A stretch of 15,264 nt of DNA from Spirochaetae bacterium HGW-Spirochaetae-7 (GTDB lineage: Bacteria > Spirochaetota > Spirochaetia > Treponematales > UBA12059): assembly GCA_002839245.1 (NCBI GenBank), contig PGXR01000049.1, positions 1 to 15,264 on the forward strand, given 5' to 3'. A program made the position numbers and the translations under genes. Below the pieces are notes generated by a model. That model did no database searches, was not told the DNA's origin, and worked only from the letters and a program-made list of their open reading frames with translations. Shown one piece after another: positions 5,287 through 12,115 of this stretch; position 1 is the first letter of the stretch; the number at the start of each line of letters is the position of its first letter.

Positions 5287-5487
5287 ATGCCCAAGATGAA
5301 GACAAAGCGGTCGGCGGCAAAACGCTTTTCGCTGACCGCGAACGGCAAGGTAAAGTACAAGAAGATGAACCTTCGCCATATCCTTACCAAGAAAAGCTCC
5401 AAGCGCAAGCGCAAGCTCCGCAAGGCCGGTTACGTCGCGTCCGGCCCCGTGCACATGATAAAGAAGAAGCTGCTGCCGTACGGTTGA
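5287..5487 (+). CDS. rpmI: 50S ribosomal protein L35
   Basis: Predicted 66-residue, very basic protein of normal L35 length, starting MPKMKTKRSAAKRF, with KKMNLRHILTKKSSKRKRKLR and a C-terminal KKKLLPYG. L35 sits in the 50S subunit. It lies 13 bases after infC and 89 bases before rplT, in the conserved infC-rpmI-rplT order. The ribosome site is AAGGA about ten bases before the ATG. The rpmI-rplT gap holds an imperfect stem (GCAA.CG with CG.TTGC, near 5490-5520) that might take part in regulation, but I see no clear L20-binding or terminator structure. Confidence 0.96.
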   Translation: MPKMKTKRSAAKRFSLTANGKVKYKKMNLRHILTKKSSKRKRKLRKAGYVASGPVHMIKKKLLPYG

Positions 5488-5576
5488 TGCGCAAACGGGC
5501 CCGCACGGGAACGCTTGCATTCTGGCTGGGTTCGGCCCCGGTTCATCGATTTTCAGGATAATCAAGGAGATTTACC

Positions 5577-5936
5577 ATGCCCAGAGCAGTAGACGGCACC
5601 AAGCGCAAGGATCACCGAAAAAAGATCCTCAAGCTGGCCAAAGGATATTACGGACGCAGGTCCACGAACCACAAGACCGCCAAGGACGCCGTCGCCAAGG
5701 CGCTGATGTATGCGTACCGCGATCGCCGCGACAAGAAACCGACTTTCCGCGCCCTCTGGATCGCGCGCATCAATGCGGCCTGCCGGGCTGAAGGCATCAC
5801 GTACAGCCGGTTCATCGAAGGCGCCGTCAAGGTCAACCTGGCCGTCGACCGCAAGGTCCTCGCCGATATCGCCGTACGCGATCCCGCGGCCTTCAAGGCC
5901 ATCGTCGAGCGCGTCAAGACGACGGTACAGGCCTGA
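5577..5936 (+). CDS. rplT: 50S ribosomal protein L20
   Basis: Predicted 119-residue protein of normal length. It starts MPRAVDGTKRKDHRKKILKL and contains AKGYYGRRS, AYRDRRDKKPTFRALWIARI and NAACRAEGITYSRFI, which are diagnostic. L20 is an early assembly protein binding 23S rRNA and represses its own operon in several bacteria. The ribosome site AAGGAG (5564-5569) is well placed. The following coiled-coil gene starts three bases after the stop, so translation is probably coupled. The N-terminal PRAVDGTKRKDH replaces the common PRVKRGVTARRRHKK form. Confidence 0.97.
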   Translation: MPRAVDGTKRKDHRKKILKLAKGYYGRRSTNHKTAKDAVAKALMYAYRDRRDKKPTFRALWIARINAACRAEGITYSRFIEGAVKVNLAVDRKVLADIAVRDPAAFKAIVERVKTTVQA

Positions 5937-5939
5937 TCG

Positions 5940-6305
5940 ATGATAAGCCTCGAGCAGGTACGCTCCCTCGAATCCCGTGTCGAGAAAGCCGTCGCGCTGA
6001 TTGCGTCACTCCGGTCGGAGAACGCGTCGATGCGCTCCGGCCTCGCGGCGGCGGAGTCGCGGGTCGCAGAGCTCGAGGGCCTCATCCAGGGTTTCCAGAA
6101 GGATCAGGCGAGGATTGAAGAAGGCATCGTCGAGGCGCTCCGCAAACTCGATTCATTCGAGGATACGGTACACGTCGCGGTCGCCGACAAGGGGCCCGAA
6201 CTGGCTGCCGAAACCAAAAAGCCGGAACAATTCGAAGAGGCCCAAGCCGAGCTTGCAGAGCTGCCTTCGGGCGGTGACGGCACCGAAGCCCTCGACATCT
6301 TCTAG
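5940..6305 (+). CDS. Coiled-coil protein upstream of zapA (ZapB-like)
   Basis: Predicted 121-residue acidic protein. Residues 1-75 form a near-continuous coiled coil with regular heptads (LEQVRSLESRVEKAVALIA, LRSENASMRSGLAAAESRV, AELEGLIQGFQ). The C-terminal 45 residues are Glu/Ala/Pro-rich and probably disordered, ending in LDIF. It sits between rplT (3-base gap) and zapA (1-base gap). ZapA binds FtsZ, and in enterobacteria its partner ZapB is a short coiled coil, so position and shape suggest a ZapB-like partner. That is inference, because coiled coils cannot be assigned by sequence alone. No good ribosome site precedes the ATG, which fits translation coupled to rplT. Confidence 0.75.
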   Translation: MISLEQVRSLESRVEKAVALIASLRSENASMRSGLAAAESRVAELEGLIQGFQKDQARIEEGIVEALRKLDSFEDTVHVAVADKGPELAAETKKPEQFEEAQAELAELPSGGDGTEALDIF

Positions 6306-6306
6306 G

Positions 6307-6645
6307 ATGGCAATCGAGACCGTGCGCGTAGAGCTGCTCGGGGCCTCGTTCACGATTCAGACCGATGAGAGCAAGGAGTACGTCGAGTCGCTGCTGGCGT
6401 ACCTCGGATCGAAGATCGAGACAGTCAAGGCATCGTCGAAGGTCGACGATCCCCTGAAAGCCTCGATACTCGCCGGTATTTTCCTCGTCGACGAACTGTA
6501 CAGGGAGCGGGTCGATGCTTCCACCCACTCGAGCCAGGCGGAGCCCGATGTCGACATCGGGGCCGTGGCTGAACGGCTCATCACCAGGATCGATGAAACT
6601 TTGAGCGATACAAAATCGCCGTCCCAAATCGGAGGGAATCCATGA
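6307..6645 (+). CDS. zapA: Cell division protein ZapA
   Basis: Predicted 112-residue protein. ZapA bundles FtsZ filaments at the division ring. The N-terminal globular domain starts with VRVELLGASFTIQTDESKEYV and continues as 'ESLLAYLGSKIETVK' and 'LKASILAGIFLVDELYRER', matching the family pattern (I.I.G..Y.I....E..yl...a..v....v.....) and its central long helix. The C-terminal part is charged and less conserved. The ATG follows the previous stop by one base. Its stop overlaps the start of the omega-subunit gene as ATGA, and GGAGGG near its 3' end serves as the next ribosome site. Confidence 0.85.
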   Translation: MAIETVRVELLGASFTIQTDESKEYVESLLAYLGSKIETVKASSKVDDPLKASILAGIFLVDELYRERVDASTHSSQAEPDVDIGAVAERLITRIDETLSDTKSPSQIGGNP

Positions 6646-6830
6646 GCATGCCGTTGGAAGATCTGTTCGAGTACGAAGGAAACGCATACGAATTCACCGT
6701 CGCCGTCAACCGGCGCGCGTATCAGCTCGCCGTCCTCAAGACTCCCGAAGTGGAGAAGAACAACGGCAAGGTAGTCTCGCTGGCGATGCGCCAGGTCTTC
6801 AACAAGCAGATTGAGTACCACTTCGAATAG
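6642..6830 (+). CDS. rpoZ: RNA polymerase omega subunit
   Basis: Predicted 62-residue protein. Omega helps assemble the beta' subunit of RNA polymerase. By eye it aligns with the core of E. coli RpoZ: 'GNAYEFTVAVNRRAYQL' with the GNRFDLVLVAARRARQM region, and 'EKNNGKVVSLAMRQVF' with the ENDKTTVIALREI region. It is shorter than the E. coli protein. GGAGGG five bases before the ATG at 6642 supports this start; an ATG at 6648 is the alternative. The gene overlaps zapA by four bases and the start of miaA by 20 bases. Confidence 0.8.
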   Translation: MSMPLEDLFEYEGNAYEFTVAVNRRAYQLAVLKTPEVEKNNGKVVSLAMRQVFNKQIEYHFE

Positions 6831-7755
6831 GGTCCTCGTCCTTTTCGGCCCTACCGCCGTCGGCAAGACGGCAACCGTCGAGCGACTCGCAAGCGACGAC
6901 CGGCTTCCACTGAAGCCGGTCGTCGTCGTATCGGCCGACTCGGTCCAGGTCTACCGCGGGCTCGACATCGGCTCGGCCAAGCCTGGCGCGGATGAACGGG
7001 CCAGGATAGGACACGAGCTTGTCGACGTGCTCGACCCTTCCCAGCCGTTCTCCGTCGGCGAATTCGTGCGACTGGCCGACGAGGCCTGCGAGCGCGCCTG
7101 CGGCCGAGGCGCGTTGCCCGTCCTGTCCGGCGGCACCGCCTACTACGTGAAGGCTTTCCTGTACGGACCCCCGCCCGCCCCACCCTCCGATCCAGTCATC
7201 AGGGAGGCGATCCAGGCGGAGCTCGCGCAACGGGGCCCGGATGCCATACGGCGGGAGCTCACGGAAATCGATCCGGCGAGCGCCGCGCGCATCAAGCCTG
7301 CAGACCTGTACCGGGCCACCAGGGCCATAGAGGTCTATCGATGCTCAGGCAGGCCGCTCTCGAGTTTCAGCTTGCCGACAGAACCCCGGCCACGCTGGAA
7401 TACCGTCGTGATAGGTCTTGACCGGCCCCGGGCCGAACTCTACGCCCGCATCGATGCCCGGGTCGACGCGATGATGGCGGCGGGGCTCCCTGCCGAAGTC
7501 GAGTCGCTGGTACGCTCGGGATTCGGCCCCGGCGACCCCGGCATGAAGGCGATAGGCTACGCGGAATTCCTCCAGGCGGACGGAGGCGACGCCGGTGGCG
7601 GAAACCTTGCGTCGGTCACCGAGGCCATCAAGCTGCATACAAGGCGATACGCCAAGCGGCAGCTGACCTTCATGCGCAGCATCGCCGGCGTCAGGTGGTT
7701 CGGCGCCGACGATTACGAAGGCGTGCTGTCCGCGGTCATTTCCTGGCTGGCCTAG
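6811..7755 (+). CDS. miaA: tRNA dimethylallyltransferase
   Basis: Predicted 314-residue enzyme that adds dimethylallyl to A37 of tRNAs reading codons that begin with U. Motifs in order: P-loop GPTAVGKT (13-20), VVSADSVQVYRGLDIGSAKP, 'VLSGGTAYYVKAFLYGPP', 'DLYRATRAIEVYRCSGRPLS', 'GMKAIGYAEFLQ' and HTRRYAKRQLTFMR near the end. Length is normal. The start is a TTG inside the 3' end of rpoZ; no ATG or GTG lies closer to the P-loop and no strong ribosome site is visible, so coupling to rpoZ translation is likely. The stop overlaps the stop of convergent nrdG (CTAG at 7752-7755), leaving no room for a terminator. Confidence 0.95.
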   Translation: MSTTSNRVLVLFGPTAVGKTATVERLASDDRLPLKPVVVVSADSVQVYRGLDIGSAKPGADERARIGHELVDVLDPSQPFSVGEFVRLADEACERACGRGALPVLSGGTAYYVKAFLYGPPPAPPSDPVIREAIQAELAQRGPDAIRRELTEIDPASAARIKPADLYRATRAIEVYRCSGRPLSSFSLPTEPRPRWNTVVIGLDRPRAELYARIDARVDAMMAAGLPAEVESLVRSGFGPGDPGMKAIGYAEFLQADGGDAGGGNLASVTEAIKLHTRRYAKRQLTFMRSIAGVRWFGADDYEGVLSAVISWLA

Positions 7756-8450
7756 AAGCCCCTGATCCTGGCTTTCGGGGCTGCCTCGCGGATTATCGTC
7801 AACAGCCTCTCCATCGTCGCATCGTCATACGGCGAGACGCCGGCTGCCCAGGTCCGGTCCAGGACGCGCCCCGGACGGTAACGCTGCAGGAAAACCGGGT
7901 CTCCCGGCTCGAGGAGCGACGCTATTGACTCCGCGTCGCGCTCGCCGACGAAGCCCGGCACGCAGGTGATGCGGAATTCATACTGCGCGCTAGAACCGCG
8001 CACCGCACGGACGCTGCGCCGTATCGAGTGGGCCGCGTCCGCAGGCGCGCCGGGCCACAATTCGACATAGCGGTCAGGATCCGTCTTCAGGTCCATCGCC
8101 GTATAGTCGGCGCCTGCCTGCGCGATCCTGTCAGGCGAGCTGCCGTTGGTGTCCAGCTTGACGACATAGCCCAGGCTCCTTATCGACGCTACCAGTCCGG
8201 GCAGGTCTTCGTGCATCGTCGGCTCGCCACCCGACAGGACGACACCGGTCAGCACGCCGCGACGACGCTCCAGGAAATCCATCGCCGCGACGAGAGGCAC
8301 CAAGTCGTCTGAAAGGTCCCCGGGACCGGGCTCGACGAGGCCGGGATTGTGGCAGTACGGGCAACGCATTCCGCATCCTGGCAGGAACAGCACGGCCGCG
8401 ACCCGCCCCGGATAGTCGACGAGGCTGGTCTTCAGGAGCCCTACGCGCAT
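7752..8450 (-). CDS. nrdG: Anaerobic ribonucleotide reductase activating protein (radical SAM)
   Basis: Predicted 232-residue radical S-adenosylmethionine enzyme that installs the glycyl radical on class III ribonucleotide reductase. The 4Fe-4S motif CxxxCxxC is at residues 26, 30 and 33 (FLPGCGMRCPYCHNP), preceded by 'SLVDYPGRVAAVLF'. VVLSGGEPTMHEDL is the SAM-binding GGE motif, followed by VKLDTNGSSPDRI and 'YTAMDLKTDPDRY'. It is the last gene of the nrdR-nrdD-radical-subunit operon, 12 bases after the previous stop. In this operon its target glycine would lie not in NrdD but in the neighbouring small protein. It resembles the longer NrdG form related to pyruvate formate-lyase activases. 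Confidence 0.93.
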   Translation of the reverse strand: MRVGLLKTSLVDYPGRVAAVLFLPGCGMRCPYCHNPGLVEPGPGDLSDDLVPLVAAMDFLERRRGVLTGVVLSGGEPTMHEDLPGLVASIRSLGYVVKLDTNGSSPDRIAQAGADYTAMDLKTDPDRYVELWPGAPADAAHSIRRSVRAVRGSSAQYEFRITCVPGFVGERDAESIASLLEPGDPVFLQRYRPGRVLDRTWAAGVSPYDDATMERLLTIIREAAPKARIRGF

Positions 8451-8462
8451 GTACGCGCCGGT

Positions 8463-8915
8463 CTAGACCGAAACCGCTTCGAGCTGGCGCGGTGAATGAG
8501 CCCGGGATATCTCGCCGCCTTCCGCTCCCAGGAGCAGAGCAGTGGGGGTGGACAGCACTTCGTGGCGCCTCGCGAGGCTGAGCCCCTCCTCGGTGTCGAC
8601 GTCCACGACGACGCCAGGCAGGCCGCTTGCCGACAGCCAGTCCTTGACCGGCGGGCAATTCGGGCACGTGTCCCTGGTGAAAAGCATGTAGGACGCGGGG
8701 ACAACAGGTGCTCTCGATACCGTACCGGCGAGTCCGGAAGGGAAGGCGTATTCGCGGCGCGTGGAGAACTCCTCCCGCTTTCCGGCATTCCAGTTCTTCA
8801 CCGAGCGGTAATAGCCGACGATCCGGCTGTAGACTTCCGTCGGCGTTCCCTCGACCGACAGGAGCCTGGCCTTGAGTTCCGCCAGCTCAGCCTCTTTCTG
8901 CTCCCTGCTTTCCAT
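8463..8915 (-). CDS. Detached NrdD glycyl-radical domain fused to a thioredoxin-like domain
   Basis: Predicted 150-residue protein. Residues 1-20 are a charged helix. Residues 27-56 (EVYSRIVGYYRSVKNWNAG, then KREEFSTRREY) match the C-terminal glycyl-radical loop of class III ribonucleotide reductase, with G34 as the predicted radical site. Residues 75-148 form a thioredoxin/glutaredoxin-like fold: strand YMLFT, active site CPNC (84-87), strand VVVDVD, and the cis-proline STPTALLL (P124). The start at 8915 has GGAGG seven bases upstream. It is encoded between nrdD, whose product lacks this loop, and nrdG, the activase. By inference it binds NrdD to supply the radical, and its redoxin reduces the active-site disulfide, as redoxins do for NrdD2-type enzymes. 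I know of no characterised example of this arrangement. Confidence 0.85.
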   Translation of the reverse strand: MESREQKEAELAELKARLLSVEGTPTEVYSRIVGYYRSVKNWNAGKREEFSTRREYAFPSGLAGTVSRAPVVPASYMLFTRDTCPNCPPVKDWLSASGLPGVVVDVDTEEGLSLARRHEVLSTPTALLLGAEGGEISRAHSPRQLEAVSV

Positions 8916-8968
8916 ATAATCCCTCCAAGAATTCAACAACAAGCCGCTAGTACATAATTCTTCATAAG

Positions 8969-11062
8969 TCAGGCCATTCCGGACAGCTCGCTTTCAAGCA
9001 CGCGTATCTCGTCGCGGAGGCGGGTCTCCCGCTCTGCTTTGCACTTGGGACAGGTAAAATGCTCGCCGGCTACGTAGCCGTGGACGGGGCAGACCGAGAA
9101 AGTCGGTGAAATGGTGTAGTACGGGATACGGTAGCGGCCGGCTATCGTACGCACCAGGTCGCGCATCGCCCGCCAGTCGTTGACTGCCTCGCCGAGGTAC
9201 GCATGGAAGACGGTTCCTCCGGTATATCTTGACTGGAGCGACTCCTGGTGGTCGAGCGCGTCGAAAAGGTCCTCGGTAAAGTCCGCGGGCAGCTGTGTTG
9301 AGTTCGTGTAGTACGGTTCGCCCTCTCCGGCGCAGAGTATGTCGGGGTAGCGCTTGCGGTCGTGCCGGGCCAGCCGGTACGACGTGCTTTCGGCGGGTGT
9401 CGCCTCGAGGTTGAAGAGTTCGCCAGAGTCGACCTGGTAATCCTGCAGCCGCTTGCGCATGTGGTCGAGCACTTCCTCGGCGAAGGCCTTGCCTTCGGGC
9501 TCGGATATCGGCTTGCCCATGTAGTTTCGGCAACACTCGTTCATGCCGACCAGGCCGATGGTCGAGAAATGGTTGTCGAAATTCTTGAGGTAGCGCCGGG
9601 TATACGGAAAGAGCCCGCCCGAGAGCAGGCGCGAACAGACCTTCCGCTTGACCGACAGACTCCCGGCCGCCAGGTCCATCAGCTTGTCGAGGCGGCGGTA
9701 GAAATCGGCCTCGCCCCCGGCAAGGTAGCCAAGGCGCGGCATGTTGAGTGTCACGACGCCTATCGAGCCTGTCAGCTCGTCCGAGCCGAAGAGTCCGCCG
9801 CCGCGCTTCCGGAGTTCCCTCTTGTCGAGCTGCAGCCTGCAGCACATCGAGCGGACGTCGGCCGGGTCCAGGTCCGAGTTGACGAAGTTCTGGAAATACG
9901 GCGTGCCGTACTTCGCGGTCATCTCGAAGAGGAGCCGCGCGTTGTCCGAGTCCCAGTCGAAATCCCTGGTGATGTTGTACGTCGGGATGGGATACTGGAA
10001 ACCGCGGCCGTCGGCGTCGCCCCCGAGCATCAGCTCTATGAACACGCGGTTTATCGCGTCCATCTGGGGCTGGCAGTCGCCGTAGGTGAAGCCCTGGTCC
10101 TTGCCGCCGACGACGGCAGGCCTGTCGCGCAGGTCGGCAGGGCAGGTCCAGTCGAGGGTAATGTTGGTGAACGGCGCCTGGCTGCCCCAGCGGCTAGGCG
10201 TGTTGACGCCGAACATGAAGCTTTGCACGCACTGCCTCAGCTCGTCGTCGCCGAGCGAATCTATCCTGACGAAGGGCGCGAGGTAGGTGTCGAAGCTGGA
10301 GAAGGCCTGCGCGCCTGCCCACTCGTTCTGCAGTATGCCCATGAAGTTGACCATCTGCTGGACGAGGGTCGACAGGTGTTTGGCCGGTGCGCTCGTTATC
10401 TTGTCCGGCACGCCGCCAAGACCCTCGGCTATCAGTTGCCGCAGGGACCAGCCGGCACAGTAGCCTGAGAACATCGACAGGTCGTGTATATGGAAGTCGG
10501 CGTTCTGGTGGGCTTCGGCTACTTCCCTCGGATAGATGTTCCTGAGCCAGTAGTTGGCCGTGACGGTACCCGAATTGTGGAGGATGAGTCCCCCGAGCGA
10601 ATAGTTGACGTTGGCGTTTTCCTTGACCCGCCAGTCGACCTGGGCCAGGTAGCCGTCCATCGTCCTGTTGATGTCGAGCATCAGGCGCTGGGCGTCGCGG
10701 ACGGCTTCCCGCCTGGCGCGGTAGAGTATGTACGCCCGGGCCACCTGCGTTTCCCTGGCCTCTATCAGCGCCTCCTCGACGAGGTCCTGTATCTCCTCGA
10801 TGGCGGGTATGGAATTCGGGTGGCGGGCCGAAAGCACGAGGCCCAGCCTGGTCTCGACGTCCGCGGCGATGCGCTGCACCCGGTCGCGGTCAGGCTGGCC
10901 CCGGACAGCCTTGAAAGCCTTGTCTATCGCGGACTCGATGCGGCCGCGGTCGTAGCGCTCGACCGTGCCCGAACGCTTCGCTACGAAACGGTCGGCATCG
11001 TCGCCGGTACCCAGGAAGGTGCGCCACTCGGGAAAGACCTGCTGGGCCTGTGCCATGCTCAT
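8969..11062 (-). CDS. nrdD: Anaerobic ribonucleoside-triphosphate reductase catalytic chain, lacking the glycyl-radical domain
   Basis: Predicted 697-residue class III reductase making dNTPs without oxygen. Residues 25-118 are an ATP-cone regulatory domain. The ten-stranded barrel follows: NVNYSLGGLILHNSGTVTAN, ADFHIHDLSMFSGYCAGW (C202 is the likely thiyl cysteine), 'FMFGVNTPSRWGSQAPFTNI' and 'GLVGMNECCRNYMGK'. Near the C-terminus is the zinc site CPVH...CPKC (658, 661, 671, 674). A normal family member continues into an RxxGYxR...NxGK radical loop. Here the chain instead ends 23 residues after the zinc site in a charged helix, and the loop is in the next gene. The ATG at 11062 overlaps the nrdR stop (ATGA); an ATG at 11056 is the alternative. 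Reading further upstream would only run through nrdR out of frame. Confidence 0.95.
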   Translation of the reverse strand: MSMAQAQQVFPEWRTFLGTGDDADRFVAKRSGTVERYDRGRIESAIDKAFKAVRGQPDRDRVQRIAADVETRLGLVLSARHPNSIPAIEEIQDLVEEALIEARETQVARAYILYRARREAVRDAQRLMLDINRTMDGYLAQVDWRVKENANVNYSLGGLILHNSGTVTANYWLRNIYPREVAEAHQNADFHIHDLSMFSGYCAGWSLRQLIAEGLGGVPDKITSAPAKHLSTLVQQMVNFMGILQNEWAGAQAFSSFDTYLAPFVRIDSLGDDELRQCVQSFMFGVNTPSRWGSQAPFTNITLDWTCPADLRDRPAVVGGKDQGFTYGDCQPQMDAINRVFIELMLGGDADGRGFQYPIPTYNITRDFDWDSDNARLLFEMTAKYGTPYFQNFVNSDLDPADVRSMCCRLQLDKRELRKRGGGLFGSDELTGSIGVVTLNMPRLGYLAGGEADFYRRLDKLMDLAAGSLSVKRKVCSRLLSGGLFPYTRRYLKNFDNHFSTIGLVGMNECCRNYMGKPISEPEGKAFAEEVLDHMRKRLQDYQVDSGELFNLEATPAESTSYRLARHDRKRYPDILCAGEGEPYYTNSTQLPADFTEDLFDALDHQESLQSRYTGGTVFHAYLGEAVNDWRAMRDLVRTIAGRYRIPYYTISPTFSVCPVHGYVAGEHFTCPKCKAERETRLRDEIRVLESELSGMA

Positions 11063-11529
11063 TCCCCTTCCCGCGCGTTTTCCAGGCGGCCAATCTCCTG
11101 CATGAACTCGTCCATTGACTCGAATTTCCTGTAGACGCTCGCGAAACGTATGTAGGCGACCTTGTCGAGGGTATAGAGTTTGTGGAGGGTCATCTCCCCG
11201 AGCGATGAGCTCGGGACTTCGTTCCCGCCCTTGCCGAGCATCGCGGCGTCGTCCTCCATCTCGTTGAGGATGTTCTCTATGGTCATCTGCGACACCGGTC
11301 GCTTCTCGAGGGCGCGCTGCAGGCCGCGCTCCAGCTTGCTCCTGTCGAAGGGTTCCCGGCGACCGTCGCGCTTGACGACCATCAGGGATTTTTCCTCGAT
11401 GCGCTCGTAACTCGTGAAGCGGAAGCCGCAGGACAGGCATTCGCGGCGACGCCTGATGCTTTCTCCGTTGGCCAGCGTCCGTGAGTCGGTAACGCGGTCG
11501 TCCATCGATCCGCAATGGGGGCATCTCAT
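11059..11529 (-). CDS. nrdR: Transcriptional repressor NrdR
   Basis: Predicted 156-residue repressor of ribonucleotide reductase genes that senses ATP/dATP through an ATP-cone. The zinc ribbon has cysteines at 3, 6, 31 and 34 (MRCPHCGSMDDRVTDSR and RRRRECLSCGFRFTSYE). The ATP-cone covers about 49-139 ('VVKRDGRREPFDRSKLERGL' to 'VAYIRFASVYRKF'). Length is typical. The start at 11529 gives the canonical MRCPHC beginning; GGAGG is 12 bases upstream, rather far. It is first in the nrd operon and its stop overlaps the nrdD start. A NrdR box over the operon promoter implies that it represses its own operon. Confidence 0.95.
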   Translation of the reverse strand: MRCPHCGSMDDRVTDSRTLANGESIRRRRECLSCGFRFTSYERIEEKSLMVVKRDGRREPFDRSKLERGLQRALEKRPVSQMTIENILNEMEDDAAMLGKGGNEVPSSSLGEMTLHKLYTLDKVAYIRFASVYRKFESMDEFMQEIGRLENAREGE

Positions 11530-11600
11530 TTTATTAATCGTCCTCCGGCAATCGGCAACGTGAACGGTGAATGACATGGTACGATTTTTGCACGCATGCT

Positions 11601-11616
11601 ATACCAGTGATGGTAT
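11601..11616. promoter_or_regulatory. Palindrome in the nrdR leader
   Basis: ATACCAGTGATGGTAT is a perfect six-base inverted repeat with a four-base centre. It lies just downstream of the predicted nrdR transcription start (about 11631, reading left), in the roughly 100-base leader. It could be an operator for a second regulator or a small RNA hairpin. Confidence 0.4.
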
Positions 11617-11631
11617 CCTCATAGGCGACTG

Positions 11632-11676
11632 CATCAATATATAGTGCCAGCTCGTCAAATTGTCAATACAATAGAG
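11632..11676. promoter_or_regulatory. NrdR box and a weaker second box over the nrd promoter
   Basis: CAATATATAG (11635-11644) is an exact match to the NrdR box core CWATATATWG, with GTG flanking as in known boxes, and it covers the -10 element. A weaker relative, CAATACAATAG (11664-11674), overlaps the -35; the centres are about 30 bases apart, close to the three-turn spacing of paired NrdR boxes. A further CTATATTG lies at 11688-11695. Confidence 0.6.
11638..11666 (-). promoter_or_regulatory. Promoter of the nrdR-nrdD operon
   Basis: On the minus strand TTGACA (11661-11666) is followed by 17 bases and TATATA (11638-11643); TATATT with 19-base spacing overlaps it. It is the strongest promoter-like sequence in the window, and lies directly under the NrdR box. 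Confidence 0.65.
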
Positions 11677-11760
11677 CGACGACAGGCCTATATTGCTTTT
11701 TACGCCAAATAGGACGATTTTTACTTCATCGTACCGAGCACATTGCAGGAGGAATGCAGA

Positions 11761-12102
11761 ATGACTTTTTCAGAGCGGATGAAGGATTTCGTCGACAAGG
11801 GAATCAAGGCTTCCAAAAACATCGCGAAGCAGACCGGGGACAAGGCCCAGGAATGGGGCGAGAAGGGCGTGCTCAAGCTCGAGGTGCTGCAGCTCCGCAA
11901 CCAGGCGGAGAAGCTGACAGCTCGCCTTGGAGCCGAGGTCTACGAAGTGCTCGTCGAAAAGGCCCAGAAGACAGTCGGCAGGGAGTCCCCGTCGGTCAAG
12001 CAGACCATCGAGCAGATACAGGCGCTTGAACTGCAGATAAAGGAAAAGGAAGAAGCCTTCGGCAAGGCCGGCGGAAAGGAAGAGGACCTCTCGACGCCGT
12101 GA
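11761..12102 (+). CDS. Helical coiled-coil protein of unknown function
   Basis: Predicted 113-residue charged helical protein. Residues 1-35 are amphipathic (FSERMKDFVDKGIKASKNIA, then KQTGDKAQEWGEKG). LKLEVLQLRNQAEKLTARLG and 'AEVYEVLVEK' follow, then a second coiled coil 'TIEQIQALELQIKEKEEAF'. The pattern of a helix, L.L....E.E.LY..LG and a tyrosine-containing helix recurs in small bacterial proteins of unknown function, some with a C-terminal zinc ribbon that is absent here. There is no signal peptide or membrane segment. The start at 11761 is set by GGAGG eight bases upstream; an earlier in-frame TTG overlaps that site. It diverges from the nrd operon and precedes the HAD phosphatase gene by 68 bases. 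Confidence 0.75.
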   Translation: MTFSERMKDFVDKGIKASKNIAKQTGDKAQEWGEKGVLKLEVLQLRNQAEKLTARLGAEVYEVLVEKAQKTVGRESPSVKQTIEQIQALELQIKEKEEAFGKAGGKEEDLSTP

Positions 12103-12115
12103 GCCGCGGTTGACC

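Noticed and set aside
5488..5576. Terminator or L20 leader between rpmI and rplT
   Set aside because: Only an imperfect stem without a U tract is visible and no recognisable L20-binding fold; recorded in the rpmI entry only.
8913..8996. Programmed frameshift or sequencing error joining nrdD to the glycyl-radical gene
   Set aside because: The small gene's frame is open back to a stop at 8994-8996, so a -1 shift could in principle join them. However, I see no slippery heptamer, there are 53 bases after the nrdD stop, and the small gene has its own well-spaced GGAGG and ATG. Resequencing would settle it; I treat them as separate genes.
9362..10468. Plus-strand 368-codon frame inside nrdD
   Set aside because: Antisense shadow of nrdD; no motif or plausible ribosome site.
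11063..11524. Long N-terminal extension of NrdD
   Set aside because: The open frame continues upstream but only as a shadow of nrdR; the NrdD start with ATGA overlap and the ATP-cone immediately following is far more likely.
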